DNA of 38,770 nt, from positions 1-38,770 of the forward strand of contig JAYYZW010000025.1 of NCBI GenBank assembly GCA_036339995.1, read 5' to 3'. Positions 26,398 through 34,586 of the stretch are shown here, piece by piece. The position numbers were made by a program, and so were the translations under genes. Origin of the DNA: JAYYZW01 sp036339995. Lineage in GTDB: Bacteria > Pseudomonadota > Gammaproteobacteria > Ga0077536. The notes under the pieces are model-generated. The model did no database searches and was not told where the DNA came from. It worked only from the letters and a program-made list of their open reading frames with translations. Position 1 is the stretch's first letter; each line of letters starts with the position of its first letter.

Positions 26398-27504
26398 TCA
26401 CGCAAGCAGATGATTGACTTCCGATGCCGCCTCAAGCTGCACGAGATGCCCGAAGCCATTCAGTATTTCGACCTCGATGTTTTCCGGTAGACCCTCGGCA
26501 TGGCTCGGCGGGATGATCTTGTCCTCCGACCCCCAGATCACTGTGACCGGCATTGACAAACCGGCGAGGCCGTCGCGCAGATTGACGGTTTGTACTGCGC
26601 CATCCTGAAACCCGGCGGCGATGACGCTCAGCGCCTGGGTGACGCCGTCGATGCGCTTGAACTGCAACATGTCGTTGATTAAGGCCCGGTTTATGAGCGA
26701 CGGATCTGCCACCAATTGCTGGAGCAGCGGTTTCATCTGCTTGCGGGATTCGGCGGTAATGAATCCATTGATGTAGGCGGCATTGATCTCGGCGCCGAGC
26801 CCTGCAGGTGCAATCAGGGCGAGGGATTCGACACGATCGCTATGATCGATCGCCGCTTGAATCGCGATGGCGCCGCCCAGCGAATGACCGATGAGGCGGG
26901 CGCGTGTGATCGCTAGCGCGTCCATGAATCCGATCACGACACCGGCCAGGGCGGCGACGGAGCCATCGGCAATCACCTTGGTCGATGCGCCGTGTCCGGG
27001 CAGGTCCAAGGCGTAGACGCTCGCTTTTACGGCCAGGGGTTGCTGCGTGAACAGCCAGCGCTCGGCGTCACCGCCGAAGCCGTGGATCAAGATGACTGTT
27101 TCGTCCGCGTCACCCATTTTCGAATACCGAAGCCGGTAGCCCGCGGCGTCGACCGTATCGAATCCGCCACCGGCATCTTCTTCGTCAGGTTCTGGCGGGA
27201 CGTAATTCTCCTGAAACTCTGCGACGTACGCGTCGATCTCGGCGTCACTGACCGCGCTCGGTGCCAGCACGCCGAGCAGGGCGCCGATCGGCAGGACCTC
27301 GTCCGCTCGTGCGACCTTGCGGCGCAGCAGGCCCGCATCCAGTGCCTCGAAGGTGTTGGCGATCTTCTCGGTTTCGATCTCCATGATTTCGTCTCCGAGC
27401 TTGAGTTCGTCGCCTTCTTCGGCTAGCCACTCCATGACTGTGCCCTCGATCATCGACAGCCCCCACTTGGGCATGGTGATCGCCGTGATCCGCTCGTCGC
27501 TCAT
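26398..27504 (-). CDS. acoC: AcoC-type lipoyl-domain / alpha-beta-hydrolase E2 protein
   Basis: E2-like component of an acetoin-dehydrogenase-type complex. Residues 1-80 form a lipoyl domain with the modified Lys in EIETEKIAN (K47); after an acidic linker (about 100-115) comes an alpha/beta-hydrolase domain with VILIHGFGGDAERW, the nucleophile elbow GHSLGG (about residue 195), the acid region VIWGSEDKI and the His in NGFGHLVQLE. This fusion in place of the usual acyltransferase barrel is the known AcoC architecture (about 370 residues); here 368. It overlaps acoB by four bases. Needs lipoylation, so it depends on LipA/LipB or an Lpl in the cell. Confidence 0.9.
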   Translation of the reverse strand: MSDERITAITMPKWGLSMIEGTVMEWLAEEGDELKLGDEIMEIETEKIANTFEALDAGLLRRKVARADEVLPIGALLGVLAPSAVSDAEIDAYVAEFQENYVPPEPDEEDAGGGFDTVDAAGYRLRYSKMGDADETVILIHGFGGDAERWLFTQQPLAVKASVYALDLPGHGASTKVIADGSVAALAGVVIGFMDALAITRARLIGHSLGGAIAIQAAIDHSDRVESLALIAPAGLGAEINAAYINGFITAESRKQMKPLLQQLVADPSLINRALINDMLQFKRIDGVTQALSVIAAGFQDGAVQTVNLRDGLAGLSMPVTVIWGSEDKIIPPSHAEGLPENIEVEILNGFGHLVQLEAASEVNHLLA

Positions 27505-28514
27505 GCGGCGTACGCGACGGTGTTGTTGACCGCGGCTTCGATCTTTGCCGGGCTCGGAACGTAGAGATCTTCGAGAGCTGGACTGAAGGGCACCGGGGTA
27601 TGCGGGGCCGTCACCATCTGAATCGGTGCTTTCAGATCACCGAATGCCTTCTGTGCCACCAGTGCGGAGATGTCGGCCGCCATGCCGCAGCGCGGGGTGG
27701 CCTCGTCGACGACGACCAGTCGTCCGGTGTTCTCGACGCTCTCAAGAATGGAGTCCTCGTCGAGTGGTGAGGTCGTACGGGGATCGATCACCTCACAAGC
27801 GATGCCGTCTTTGGACAGCGTTTCCGCCGCTTCGAGCGCGAGGTGTACCATGCGTCCGATCGCGACGATGGTGACGTCATCGCCTTCGCGCACGATGTCG
27901 GCTTCGCCGAAGGGAATGGTGTAGGACTCCTCCGGCACATCGCCTTCGAGTCCGTAGAGTAGCTTGTGCTCGCAGAAGATTACGGGGTCGTCGTCGCGGA
28001 TCGCCTGAATGAGCAGGCCCTTGACGTCGTAGGGCGTGGACGGGATCACCACCTTTAACCCAGGAATGTGCGTGAACACGGGATAAAGCGCTTGGGAGTG
28101 CTGCGCGGCGGCGCGAAAGCCCGCGCCGATCATGGTACGGATCACGACCGGTGTCTTCGCCTTGCCGCCGAACATATAGCGGAACTTAGCCGCCTGGTTG
28201 TAGATCTGATCGAAGCAGACCCCCATGAAATCAATGAACATCAACTCGCACACGGGTCGTAAGCCCGCGGTGGCTGCGCCAACCGCGGCGCCGACGAATG
28301 CCGATTCGGAAATCGGCGTGTCCATGATGCGATCACCGTACTTGCCGTAGAGGCCCTTGGTGATCCCGAGCACGCCGCCCCAGGCGTCCATTTCGCCTTC
28401 CGTGCCGGTGCCGACGACGACGTCCTCGCCCATGATGACGACCGATTCGTCGCGCGCCATCTCCTGGTCGAGCGCTTCGTTGACTGCTTGCTGAAACGTA
28501 ATTTTTCTTGCCAT
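27501..28514 (-). CDS. acoB: 2-oxo-acid/acetoin dehydrogenase E1 beta subunit
   Basis: Transketolase-like E1 beta, pairing with the alpha subunit to hold thiamin diphosphate. 337 residues. Seen: ITFQQAVNEALDQEM start, GEDVVVGTGTEGEMDAWGG, DTPISESAFVGAAVGAA, ELMFIDFMGVCFDQIYNQAA and the C-terminal transketolase domain with VIDPRTTSPLDEDSI and VVVDEATPRCGMAADI, where the His of the usual site region is not obvious by eye. It starts 12 bases after the acoA stop and overlaps acoC by ATGA, so it is translationally coupled. Pyruvate or branched-chain E1 beta share the fold; the AcoC neighbour decides for the acetoin type. Confidence 0.9.
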   Translation of the reverse strand: MARKITFQQAVNEALDQEMARDESVVIMGEDVVVGTGTEGEMDAWGGVLGITKGLYGKYGDRIMDTPISESAFVGAAVGAATAGLRPVCELMFIDFMGVCFDQIYNQAAKFRYMFGGKAKTPVVIRTMIGAGFRAAAQHSQALYPVFTHIPGLKVVIPSTPYDVKGLLIQAIRDDDPVIFCEHKLLYGLEGDVPEESYTIPFGEADIVREGDDVTIVAIGRMVHLALEAAETLSKDGIACEVIDPRTTSPLDEDSILESVENTGRLVVVDEATPRCGMAADISALVAQKAFGDLKAPIQMVTAPHTPVPFSPALEDLYVPSPAKIEAAVNNTVAYAA

Positions 28515-28526
28515 GGTGCAGGCCTC

Positions 28527-29501
28527 TCAATACTTGATGTAGACGTCGCTCAAGAGATCGGACGAGTCGGGCGCGGGCGACCTTTCCGCAAATGCGACGG
28601 CGCCCTCGATGAGCTTGGCGACTTCGTCATCGATGGCGGAAAGCTGATCCGGAGTGATGCCGTTCTCGGCCGTCACCTTCGCCGAGAAGCGCTTGATGCA
28701 GCAGGTCTTCTCCCGCAGTTTCTTGACTTCGTCCTTGGGACGGTAATTCTGGTTGTCGCCTTCGAAGTGGCCGTAGAAGCGGTCGAGCTTGTGCTCGATC
28801 AAGCTCGGTCCGTCGCCGGAGCGGGCGCGCTCGGCGGCTTCCGCGAACGCTTCGTGGACGGCGAAGAAATCGTGGCCGTCGATGGTCTTACCCGGCATGC
28901 CGAAACCGGCGGCGCGCTCGGAAATGTTTTCGCAGGAAACCGAAAACTTGCTTCCGGTAGCTTCGGCGTAGCCGTTGTTCTCGAACACGAATACGACCGG
29001 TAATTTCCACACGGACGCCAAGTTCATGGCTTCGAAGGTCGTACCCTGATTGGAAGCCCCATCACCGGCGAACACGATGGCGAGTCCGCCCGTTCCTTTC
29101 ATCTTGGCGGCCAGCGCCGCGCCGCAGGCGAGCGGCGGGCCGCCGCCGACGATGCCGTTCGCGCCCATCATGCCGGTGTCGAGATCGGCGATGTGCATCG
29201 AACCGCCTTTGCCGTGGCAGATGCCGGTCTTCTTGCCGTAAATCTCGGCCATCATGCCGTTTACTTCTACGCCCTTGGCAATGCAATGGCCGTGACCACG
29301 GTGATTGCTGGCGACGCGATCGTCGTCGCGCAACTGCATGCCTATCCCCGCCGCCGAGGCTTCTTCGCCAGCGTAAAGGTGGACGAATCCGGGGATCCCG
29401 CCCTTGGTGAATTCGACATGTACCCGATCTTCGAATTCACGGATGGTCTTCATAGTACGGTAGCTGTCGAGCAGGTCCTCGACGGACAAAGCTTGGCCCA
29501 T
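28527..29501 (-). CDS. acoA: 2-oxo-acid/acetoin dehydrogenase E1 alpha subunit
   Basis: Thiamin-diphosphate-binding E1 alpha, 324 residues, first gene of acoABC. It has the diphosphate/Mg motif GDGASNQGTTFEAMNLASVW ending FVFENN, plus SNHRGHGHCIAKG and CHGKGGSMHIAD, both family standard. ATG 29501 is preceded by AGGGAG at about six bases. The complex oxidatively cleaves acetoin, or a related 2-oxo compound, to acetyl-CoA and acetaldehyde with E2 and E3; no acoD (E3), acoX or acoR regulator is in the window, so E3 must come from elsewhere. It is divergent from an NTF2-like gene with 184 bases between. Confidence 0.9.
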   Translation of the reverse strand: MGQALSVEDLLDSYRTMKTIREFEDRVHVEFTKGGIPGFVHLYAGEEASAAGIGMQLRDDDRVASNHRGHGHCIAKGVEVNGMMAEIYGKKTGICHGKGGSMHIADLDTGMMGANGIVGGGPPLACGAALAAKMKGTGGLAIVFAGDGASNQGTTFEAMNLASVWKLPVVFVFENNGYAEATGSKFSVSCENISERAAGFGMPGKTIDGHDFFAVHEAFAEAAERARSGDGPSLIEHKLDRFYGHFEGDNQNYRPKDEVKKLREKTCCIKRFSAKVTAENGITPDQLSAIDDEVAKLIEGAVAFAERSPAPDSSDLLSDVYIKY

Positions 29502-29685
29502 GGTCGTCTCCCTTTGAAATCCGGCCCGTCACGCGCCACGCGATGAACGAGCGAACGGAACGTGCAAGACTATATCAATCGAGTCCTTTTGATGAAGTCT
29601 TTTTGGGATTTCCTGAACATTGAGGACCGCAGCACGGCGGGCGGCCCCGAAAACGCCGCTCGTCAAACCCCCGGGAGGAGAAATC

Positions 29686-30153
29686 ATGGAATTTGAAGAG
29701 CTTATCGTCACGATGACACAGGCGGTCGTGCGAGGCGATGGTGACGGAGCAGCCGTCTGCTTTGCCGATGGGGGCGTCTATCACGATGTCTTTTACGGTG
29801 CTTTCCCGAAGCCCGACATCCCGCGCATGGTGTCGGATTATTTTCATCGCGATGCAGAGCGGTTTCGGTGGGATATTCACGAACCGGTCAGTAATGGTGA
29901 CGTCGGCTACGCGCGTTATGTCTTCAGCTACGACGCGAAGATTGCCGGCAGCGAGGGCAAGCGGGCCGTGTTCGAGGGCGTTGCGGTGTGCCGGTTGGAA
30001 GAAGAGTTGATCGTGAGCTATAACGAGGTCGCGAATACGTTGACCGGGCTTCAGTTGCTGGGATTTTCCGCGGAGCGCCTCTCGCGCATCGTCGGCCGGC
30101 AGATCGACGAATTGACGGCCCGCGACGAAGTCGCTCGGCATCTCGGATCCTGA
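29686..30153 (+). CDS. SnoaL/NTF2-like protein
   Basis: A 155-residue NTF2-fold protein (MEFEELIVTMTQAVVRG, CFADGGVYHDVFYGAF, IPRMVSDYFHRDAERF, then beta strands ending CRLEEELIVSYNEV). Start ATG 29686 has a strong GGGAGGAG at six bases. A small dehydratase, isomerase or binding role is possible, not assignable. It is divergent from acoA and followed at 48 bases by a threonine-dehydratase-like gene on the same strand, possibly one unit. Confidence 0.75.
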   Translation: MEFEELIVTMTQAVVRGDGDGAAVCFADGGVYHDVFYGAFPKPDIPRMVSDYFHRDAERFRWDIHEPVSNGDVGYARYVFSYDAKIAGSEGKRAVFEGVAVCRLEEELIVSYNEVANTLTGLQLLGFSAERLSRIVGRQIDELTARDEVARHLGS

Positions 30154-30201
30154 ATCGCGGTAGCACAGTGCGCAGCGAACGGGTGGTTGGTTGACAGTTC
30201 G

Positions 30202-31182
30202 ATGCAGGGGCGTGACCTCACAGTGGATCCGATCACCCTGGTCGAACTCGATCAGGCGGCCGCGGCGATCTACCGTGTGCTTGCTCCCACACCTCAGATC
30301 GCCTGGCCCTTACTGGCCGAGCGCTGCGCCTGTGAAGTCTGGGTCAAGCACGAAAACCATCTGCCGACGGGCGCGTTCAAAGTGCGCGGCGGCCTGTGGT
30401 TTATGCAGCGCCTGATGGAGTCGCGCGAAGCGCCGACCGGCGTCATCGCCGCCACTCGCGGGAACCATGGCCAGAGCATCGCTTTTGCCGCCCGCCGGCA
30501 CAGCATCGGCGCCGTCATCGTCGTACCGTACGGCAACAACCCCGAGAAAAACCGCTCGATGCGGGCGCTAGGCGCCGACCTGGTCGAATACGGCGCCGAT
30601 TTCAACGAAGCCCTCGATCACGCTGTCGATCTGGGGCGCGAGCGCGGCCTTTACACCATGCCTTCGTTTCATTCCTTGCTGGTCAACGGGGTTGGAAGCT
30701 ATTCGCTGGAACTGCTGCGCGCGGTGCCGGATCTCGACGCCGTGTACGTGCCCATCGGCCTCGGTTCGGGGATCGCGGGCATGCTGGCGGCGCGCGATGC
30801 CCTCGACCTCGGCACCGAAATCATCGGCGTCGTCGCCGAGCGCGCGGATGCCTACGCCCGTTCCTTCGAGAGCGGCGCGGTCGAGAGCACGGCGGCGGCG
30901 GACACCATTGCCGACGGCCTCGCCGTCCGTATACCCAACGCGGATGCCCTGGCGTACCTCAAGACCGGCGTGTCTCGCATCGTGCGTGTTGCCGACGACG
31001 ACATGCTCGCCGCCGTCCGCATCCTGTTCGAGGATACGCATAACCTCGCCGAAGCGGCGGGTGCGGCACCGCTGGCGGCATTGTTGCTTGAGCGCGATGT
31101 CATGCGCGGCAAGCGAGTTGGCATCATCATTTCAGGCGGTAATATCGATCGCGCGACGTTCGTCAAGGCACTGTCACGCTGA
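30202..31182 (+). CDS. Threonine/serine dehydratase-like PLP enzyme
   Basis: Fold-type II PLP enzyme of the threonine dehydratase / serine racemase group, catalysing beta-elimination of a hydroxy-amino acid to a 2-oxo acid and ammonia. Seen: the PLP Lys in LPTGAFKVRGG (about residue 57 from this start), TRGNHGQSIAFAARR, the phosphate loop PIGLGSGIAGM and the closing ISGGNIDRATF. There is no C-terminal ACT regulatory domain (326 residues), so it is a catabolic or eliminase type rather than biosynthetic IlvA. The start is uncertain: ATG 30202 is chosen, TTG 30187 is possible, and neither has a clear Shine-Dalgarno. It would yield 2-oxo acids from amino acids. Confidence 0.82.
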   Translation: MQGRDLTVDPITLVELDQAAAAIYRVLAPTPQIAWPLLAERCACEVWVKHENHLPTGAFKVRGGLWFMQRLMESREAPTGVIAATRGNHGQSIAFAARRHSIGAVIVVPYGNNPEKNRSMRALGADLVEYGADFNEALDHAVDLGRERGLYTMPSFHSLLVNGVGSYSLELLRAVPDLDAVYVPIGLGSGIAGMLAARDALDLGTEIIGVVAERADAYARSFESGAVESTAAADTIADGLAVRIPNADALAYLKTGVSRIVRVADDDMLAAVRILFEDTHNLAEAAGAAPLAALLLERDVMRGKRVGIIISGGNIDRATFVKALSR

Positions 31183-31195
31183 CAGGGGAGGATGA

Positions 31196-31693
31196 ATGAA
31201 ACTGGACGGCTCATGTTGTTGCGGGAAAGTACGTTTTTCACTGCGATCCGAACACGCTCATCCGTTCAATCTCTGCTACTGCTCGATCTGCCGCAAGACG
31301 GCCGGTAGCGGTGGATACGGCATCAACCTCGGTGGCGCGGCCGGCAGCCTCGACGTGCGCGGGGAAGAACACATCAAGATGTTTCAGGCATTGATACGTG
31401 ATCAGGCCACCGGCAAATTCGAACGAAGTCCTCTTGAACGCCGTTTTTGCGGGGCCTGCGGTACGCCGCTGTGGGCGTGGGATCCGCGCTGGCCCAAATT
31501 GATCCACCCGTTCGCGTCCGCGATCGATACCGAGCTTCCTGTCCCGCCCGAGCGGACCCATCTCATGCTGGGTTCAAAAGCGCCGTGGGTCGAGATTTTT
31601 GCGGGACCGGATGACCAGCATTTCGACGAATACCCCGAGGAATCGATCGCAGCCTGGCACGAACGGCTGGGACTGGAACACCCCGGCGATTGA
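31196..31693 (+). CDS. GFA (glutathione-dependent formaldehyde-activating / CENP-V) family protein
   Basis: Zinc protein of 165 residues. Cysteine clusters are seen in family order: GSCCCGKVRF, LCYCSICRK and FCGACGTPLW. The family was named from Gfa, which forms S-hydroxymethylglutathione, though that activity is disputed for many members. GGAGG ends three bases before the ATG at 31196. It lies 13 bases after the dehydratase-like gene and is probably cotranscribed with it; REP pair C follows. Confidence 0.88.
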   Translation: MKLDGSCCCGKVRFSLRSEHAHPFNLCYCSICRKTAGSGGYGINLGGAAGSLDVRGEEHIKMFQALIRDQATGKFERSPLERRFCGACGTPLWAWDPRWPKLIHPFASAIDTELPVPPERTHLMLGSKAPWVEIFAGPDDQHFDEYPEESIAAWHERLGLEHPGD

Positions 31694-31743
31694 CCTCACA
31701 GCGCATTGCTAATGACGGCACAGTGGTTGCTCCGACCGCACTT

Positions 31744-31827
31744 GTAGGAGCCCGCTTGCGGGCGAATCTTTACCCGTCCGCAGGTCGCGAGTGCGTTCTG
31801 AGCATTCGCCGGCAAGCGGGCTCCTAC
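31744..31827. repeat. REP pair C (inverted, REPIN-like)
   Basis: Units 31744-31767 (GTAGGAGCCCGCTTGCGGG core) and 31804-31827 (reverse-complement form with one stem change) are separated by 36 bases. The pair lies between the 3' ends of the GFA gene (plus) and tusA (minus), where it may also act as a shared terminator. Confidence 0.85.
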
Positions 31828-31871
31828 AGCGTGGTTAATGCCGCTCCCATTCGCCGGGTTAACCGAAGCAT

Positions 31872-32099
31872 TTACTTGACCCGCCTGATTAGAAATCGGT
31901 AGACCTCGCCCCCCTGCGAGGACTCGACCAGTTCGTGCCCCGTCGCTCGGCAGAATGCCTGAAAGTCCGCGTCAGCCGCCGGATCGGTTGCGAGGATTTC
32001 GATGGTCCCTCCGACGGGTACATCTTTCATCGATCGCTTGGCCTTGAGGATCGGTAGAGGGCAGTTGAGTCCCTTGGTATCGAGTACTAGATCAGCCAT
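31872..32099 (-). CDS. tusA: TusA-family sulfur carrier protein
   Basis: Small 75-residue two-layer protein that carries sulfur as a persulfide. The active Cys is C13 in GLNCPLPILKAK, the family CPxP motif; the DPAADADF and GHELVES blocks are also typical. TusA serves tRNA thiolation and molybdopterin synthesis, and in sulfur oxidisers hands sulfur from DsrE-type proteins and rhodaneses to the sHdr or rDsr system. Being divergent from the lipoate-assembly genes, with a DsrE gene 6.5 kb on, it fits the sulfur-oxidation role. Start ATG 32099. Confidence 0.93.
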   Translation of the reverse strand: MADLVLDTKGLNCPLPILKAKRSMKDVPVGGTIEILATDPAADADFQAFCRATGHELVESSQGGEVYRFLIRRVK

Positions 32100-32388
32100 G
32101 GACGGGTGTTCCTTTCACGAATGCAGTTTGAAAAATACAGCGTACCAAAAATTGGCCCGCCGCTGCCCTGTCGTCGAGTCCTACCTCACAATGTATGGTG
32201 GGTGGGGTTTGCTAAATACAGATCACGCAAGTGGCACGCCATCGTATTCGCCAGGCACCGATGAGGCGGCCGCGCCCGTGCTAGCATGGATTCTATCGAT
32301 CCATGGGGCAGTCTCCGCTTCGCGGATTTGCCGGGTCGCACACCTCAGGCATTCGCAAGAGGCTGCGAAAGCGGGAAATACGAACCGG
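32100..32388. promoter_or_regulatory. Divergent tusA / lipS1 intergenic region
   Basis: 289 bases separate the two starts. The plus-strand frame of the radical SAM gene is open upstream but without family-like sequence, so this part is treated as non-coding. It should hold both promoters. No clear palindrome was found. Confidence 0.4.
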
Positions 32389-33423
32389 ATGAGTTGGCTG
32401 GAACGCATCAGTTCGATAGAAGCACTCGAAGACGCTCGATTCGATGCGGGCCTGGTCGCGCGCATGGAGGCGGATTCGACGCGCACCGCCGCACGGCCGC
32501 TGCGGTTTTCGACGCCGACCTTCAAGTCCTACGAATCGAACGACCTTAAGGGGTGCTCGCGGATGAGCTTCCCGGCGTTTTCGGTCACCGGCGGTGCCTG
32601 TGCCCTCGACTGCGATCATTGTCAAGCAAAGATTCTAGAACCGATGATCCCGGCGATGAATCCGGAGGAACTGGATCGTAAGGTACGTTCACTCATCGTG
32701 TCGCAAGGCCTACGGGGGTTTCTGCTTTCAGGGGGGTCCAATCGCAGGAACGAGATAAAATACGAGCGCTTTTATCCGATACTCGAACGGCTCAAGCGCG
32801 ATTTTCCGGAGCTGCGTATTGCGATCCATTCCGCGCTGCTAGACGAGACCCGGGCCCGGGTAATGGCCTCGGCAGGGGTGGACACGGCGATGCTCGACAT
32901 CATCGGCCACGAGGACACTGTTCGCGAGGTCTATCATCTCGATCGACCGGTCGATGACTTCGAAAGCTCACTCGCGGCGCTCTGTGCGACCGAATTGGAA
33001 GTCGTTCCGCACATCGTCATCGGTCTGCATTACGGACGAATTCTCGGCGAAGCGAACGCACTCGACATCATCGCGCGCCATCGCGTTCATGCATTGGTCC
33101 TCGTCGTGATCATGCCGTTTTATGCGAGGGCTGGAACGTTTTCAACCCCTGGGCCAGAGGAAGTTGGCAAGGTTTTTTTAGACGCCCGCCAGCGCATCGG
33201 CAAACGCGAAGTGCTCCTGGGATGCGCGCGCCCGGCCGGCATGCACAAACGCGTGACCGACGCCTATGCCGTGATGGCCGGGTTGGACGGTATCGCTTTC
33301 CCGGCGGACGGTACGGTCGACGTGGCGCACGCCATCGGCCGGCGTTACGAGCAGGAGCATGCGTGTTGTTCTCTTAAGCTCGGCCGTCGCGACAGCAGGC
33401 CCGCTGCCCACAGCGCCACATGA
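32389..33423 (+). CDS. lipS1: Radical SAM protein, LipS1-type lipoate synthase component
   Basis: 344-residue radical SAM enzyme. The [4Fe-4S]-SAM motif CALDCDHC is at C71, C75, C78, preceded by KGCSRMSFPAFSVTGG and followed by SGGSNRRNEIKYERF and barrel strands such as LRIAIHSALLDET and VVPHIVIGLHYG. Identification rests on context: two small radical SAM proteins, a GGR-like flavoprotein and a fused lipoate ligase in one cluster is the reported LipS1/LipS2/LipT/sLpl(AB) lipoate pathway, in which LipS1 and LipS2 insert the two sulfurs into the octanoyl chain. Which of the two radical SAM genes is S1 and which is S2 is assigned by order. Start ATG 32389 has no strong Shine-Dalgarno. It overlaps lipT by ATGA. 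Confidence 0.75.
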   Translation: MSWLERISSIEALEDARFDAGLVARMEADSTRTAARPLRFSTPTFKSYESNDLKGCSRMSFPAFSVTGGACALDCDHCQAKILEPMIPAMNPEELDRKVRSLIVSQGLRGFLLSGGSNRRNEIKYERFYPILERLKRDFPELRIAIHSALLDETRARVMASAGVDTAMLDIIGHEDTVREVYHLDRPVDDFESSLAALCATELEVVPHIVIGLHYGRILGEANALDIIARHRVHALVLVVIMPFYARAGTFSTPGPEEVGKVFLDARQRIGKREVLLGCARPAGMHKRVTDAYAVMAGLDGIAFPADGTVDVAHAIGRRYEQEHACCSLKLGRRDSRPAAHSAT

Positions 33424-34586
33424 TCGACCGGATCAAAACCGACGTGTTAGTGCTCGGACTGGGGCCGGCCGGAGCGAGCGCGGCCGCGCGCGCGAGTGAA
33501 CTCGGATTAGACGTCATCGCCTTGGACCGCAAGTTCGCGCCAGGGGTACCGGTGCAATGCGCGGAACTGGTGCCGGCCCTAATCGGGCAGGTCGTCGACC
33601 TCGAATCGACGGCGCTGCGTCAGTCCATCAGCCGCATGGTGACTTACGTTGAAGATGACGATCCCGATACCCGGGACCGTTTTCCCGGTCACATGCTCGA
33701 TCGTGCCGAATTCGACCGCCTTCGGGTCGAAGCCGCGATCGCGGCCGGAGCGGATTGCCGCAATGGCGTCGCGGTGTCCCGCGTAGCACCTGACGGCGTG
33801 GTGACAACGAGACGGGACGCGGTCATTCACGCTCGGGTCATCATTGGCGCAGACGGACCGCGATCCAGGGTCGGACATGCGATCGGGCAGATCAACACCG
33901 AGCTTGTTTACGCACGGCAGGCAAGAGTCCCGTTAAAACATTCGCACGATGCGACGGATATCTTCCTATCCGCAAGCATTCCTGGTGGATACGGTTGGTT
34001 GTTCCCCAGAGGCGACCTGGCCAATGTGGGCGTCGGCGTGGAGGCTGGCAGCCGGCACCGCTTGAAGGGCTTGTTGCGGGCCTTGTGTTCGCGCCTCGCT
34101 GACGAAGGGCGCATCGTCGATCGGGTCGTGGACGAAACTGGCGGCGCCATCCCCGCGAGTGGCATGCTCGAACCTTACGGGTGGCTGGGCAAGCGCCTAG
34201 TGCTGCTGGCCGGTGACGCTGCGGGCCTTACCAATCCGGTCACGGGCGCGGGCATCCACGCCGCGCTCGTTTCCGGCACCCTGGCGGGCGAATGCGCAGC
34301 GGCCTGGATCGCGGGTGCGTGCGAGGCGCGGGTCGAATATGAGGACGAATTGCGTGACATCTTCGGCGTGTCGCTGGAACGCGCACTGGCCAGACGCCTG
34401 GCCCTGCTGAAGTGCTTCACCTACAAGGCCCGCCCGTCCCGCCAGGTGCTGCGCAACGGATGGATCGCTTACCCCGGCTACTGGCGGGAGCGTCGGGTAA
34501 TGGCAACCGTAACTGCAACTGCAACTGCAACTGCAACTGCAACTGCAACTGCAACTGCAACTGCAACAGGGGAGTCCCATCGATGA
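33420..34586 (+). CDS. lipT: Geranylgeranyl-reductase-like flavoprotein, LipT type
   Basis: FAD-dependent oxidoreductase, 388 residues, proposed in this gene set to feed electrons to the radical SAM lipoate synthases. Seen: dinucleotide-binding GLGPAG (13-18) followed by an acidic strand end, VPVQCAELVP, the GADGPRSRVG motif of aromatic-hydroxylase/GGR flavoproteins, PGGYGWLFPRG and GDAAGLTNPVTGAGIH, the second FAD motif. No membrane segment is obvious. Its start overlaps the lipS1 stop and its stop overlaps the lipS2 start, both by ATGA. The C-terminus ends in nine Thr-Ala dipeptides produced by a hexanucleotide repeat, then TGESHR; this tail is foreign to the family and probably disordered. 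Confidence 0.82.
   Translation: MIDRIKTDVLVLGLGPAGASAAARASELGLDVIALDRKFAPGVPVQCAELVPALIGQVVDLESTALRQSISRMVTYVEDDDPDTRDRFPGHMLDRAEFDRLRVEAAIAAGADCRNGVAVSRVAPDGVVTTRRDAVIHARVIIGADGPRSRVGHAIGQINTELVYARQARVPLKHSHDATDIFLSASIPGGYGWLFPRGDLANVGVGVEAGSRHRLKGLLRALCSRLADEGRIVDRVVDETGGAIPASGMLEPYGWLGKRLVLLAGDAAGLTNPVTGAGIHAALVSGTLAGECAAAWIAGACEARVEYEDELRDIFGVSLERALARRLALLKCFTYKARPSRQVLRNGWIAYPGYWRERRVMATVTATATATATATATATATATGESHR
34511..34564 (+). repeat. Hexanucleotide tandem repeat (AACTGC)x9
   Basis: Nine perfect copies of AACTGC lie inside the 3' end of lipT, coding for Thr-Ala repeats, and end two to three bases before the AGGGGAG that serves as lipS2 ribosome-binding site. Copy-number change adds or removes two residues without shifting frame. 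Such long perfect arrays are typical of slippage-prone loci. Confidence 0.97.

Noticed and set aside
34511..34564. CRISPR-like repeat array
   Set aside because: Units are six bases with no spacers and lie inside coding sequence; it is a microsatellite.
34412..34582. 57-residue N-terminal extension of LipS2 rich in Asn-Cys repeats
   Set aside because: It is the hexanucleotide repeat read in another frame inside lipT; the ATG at 34583 has a ribosome-binding site and the usual ATGA coupling.
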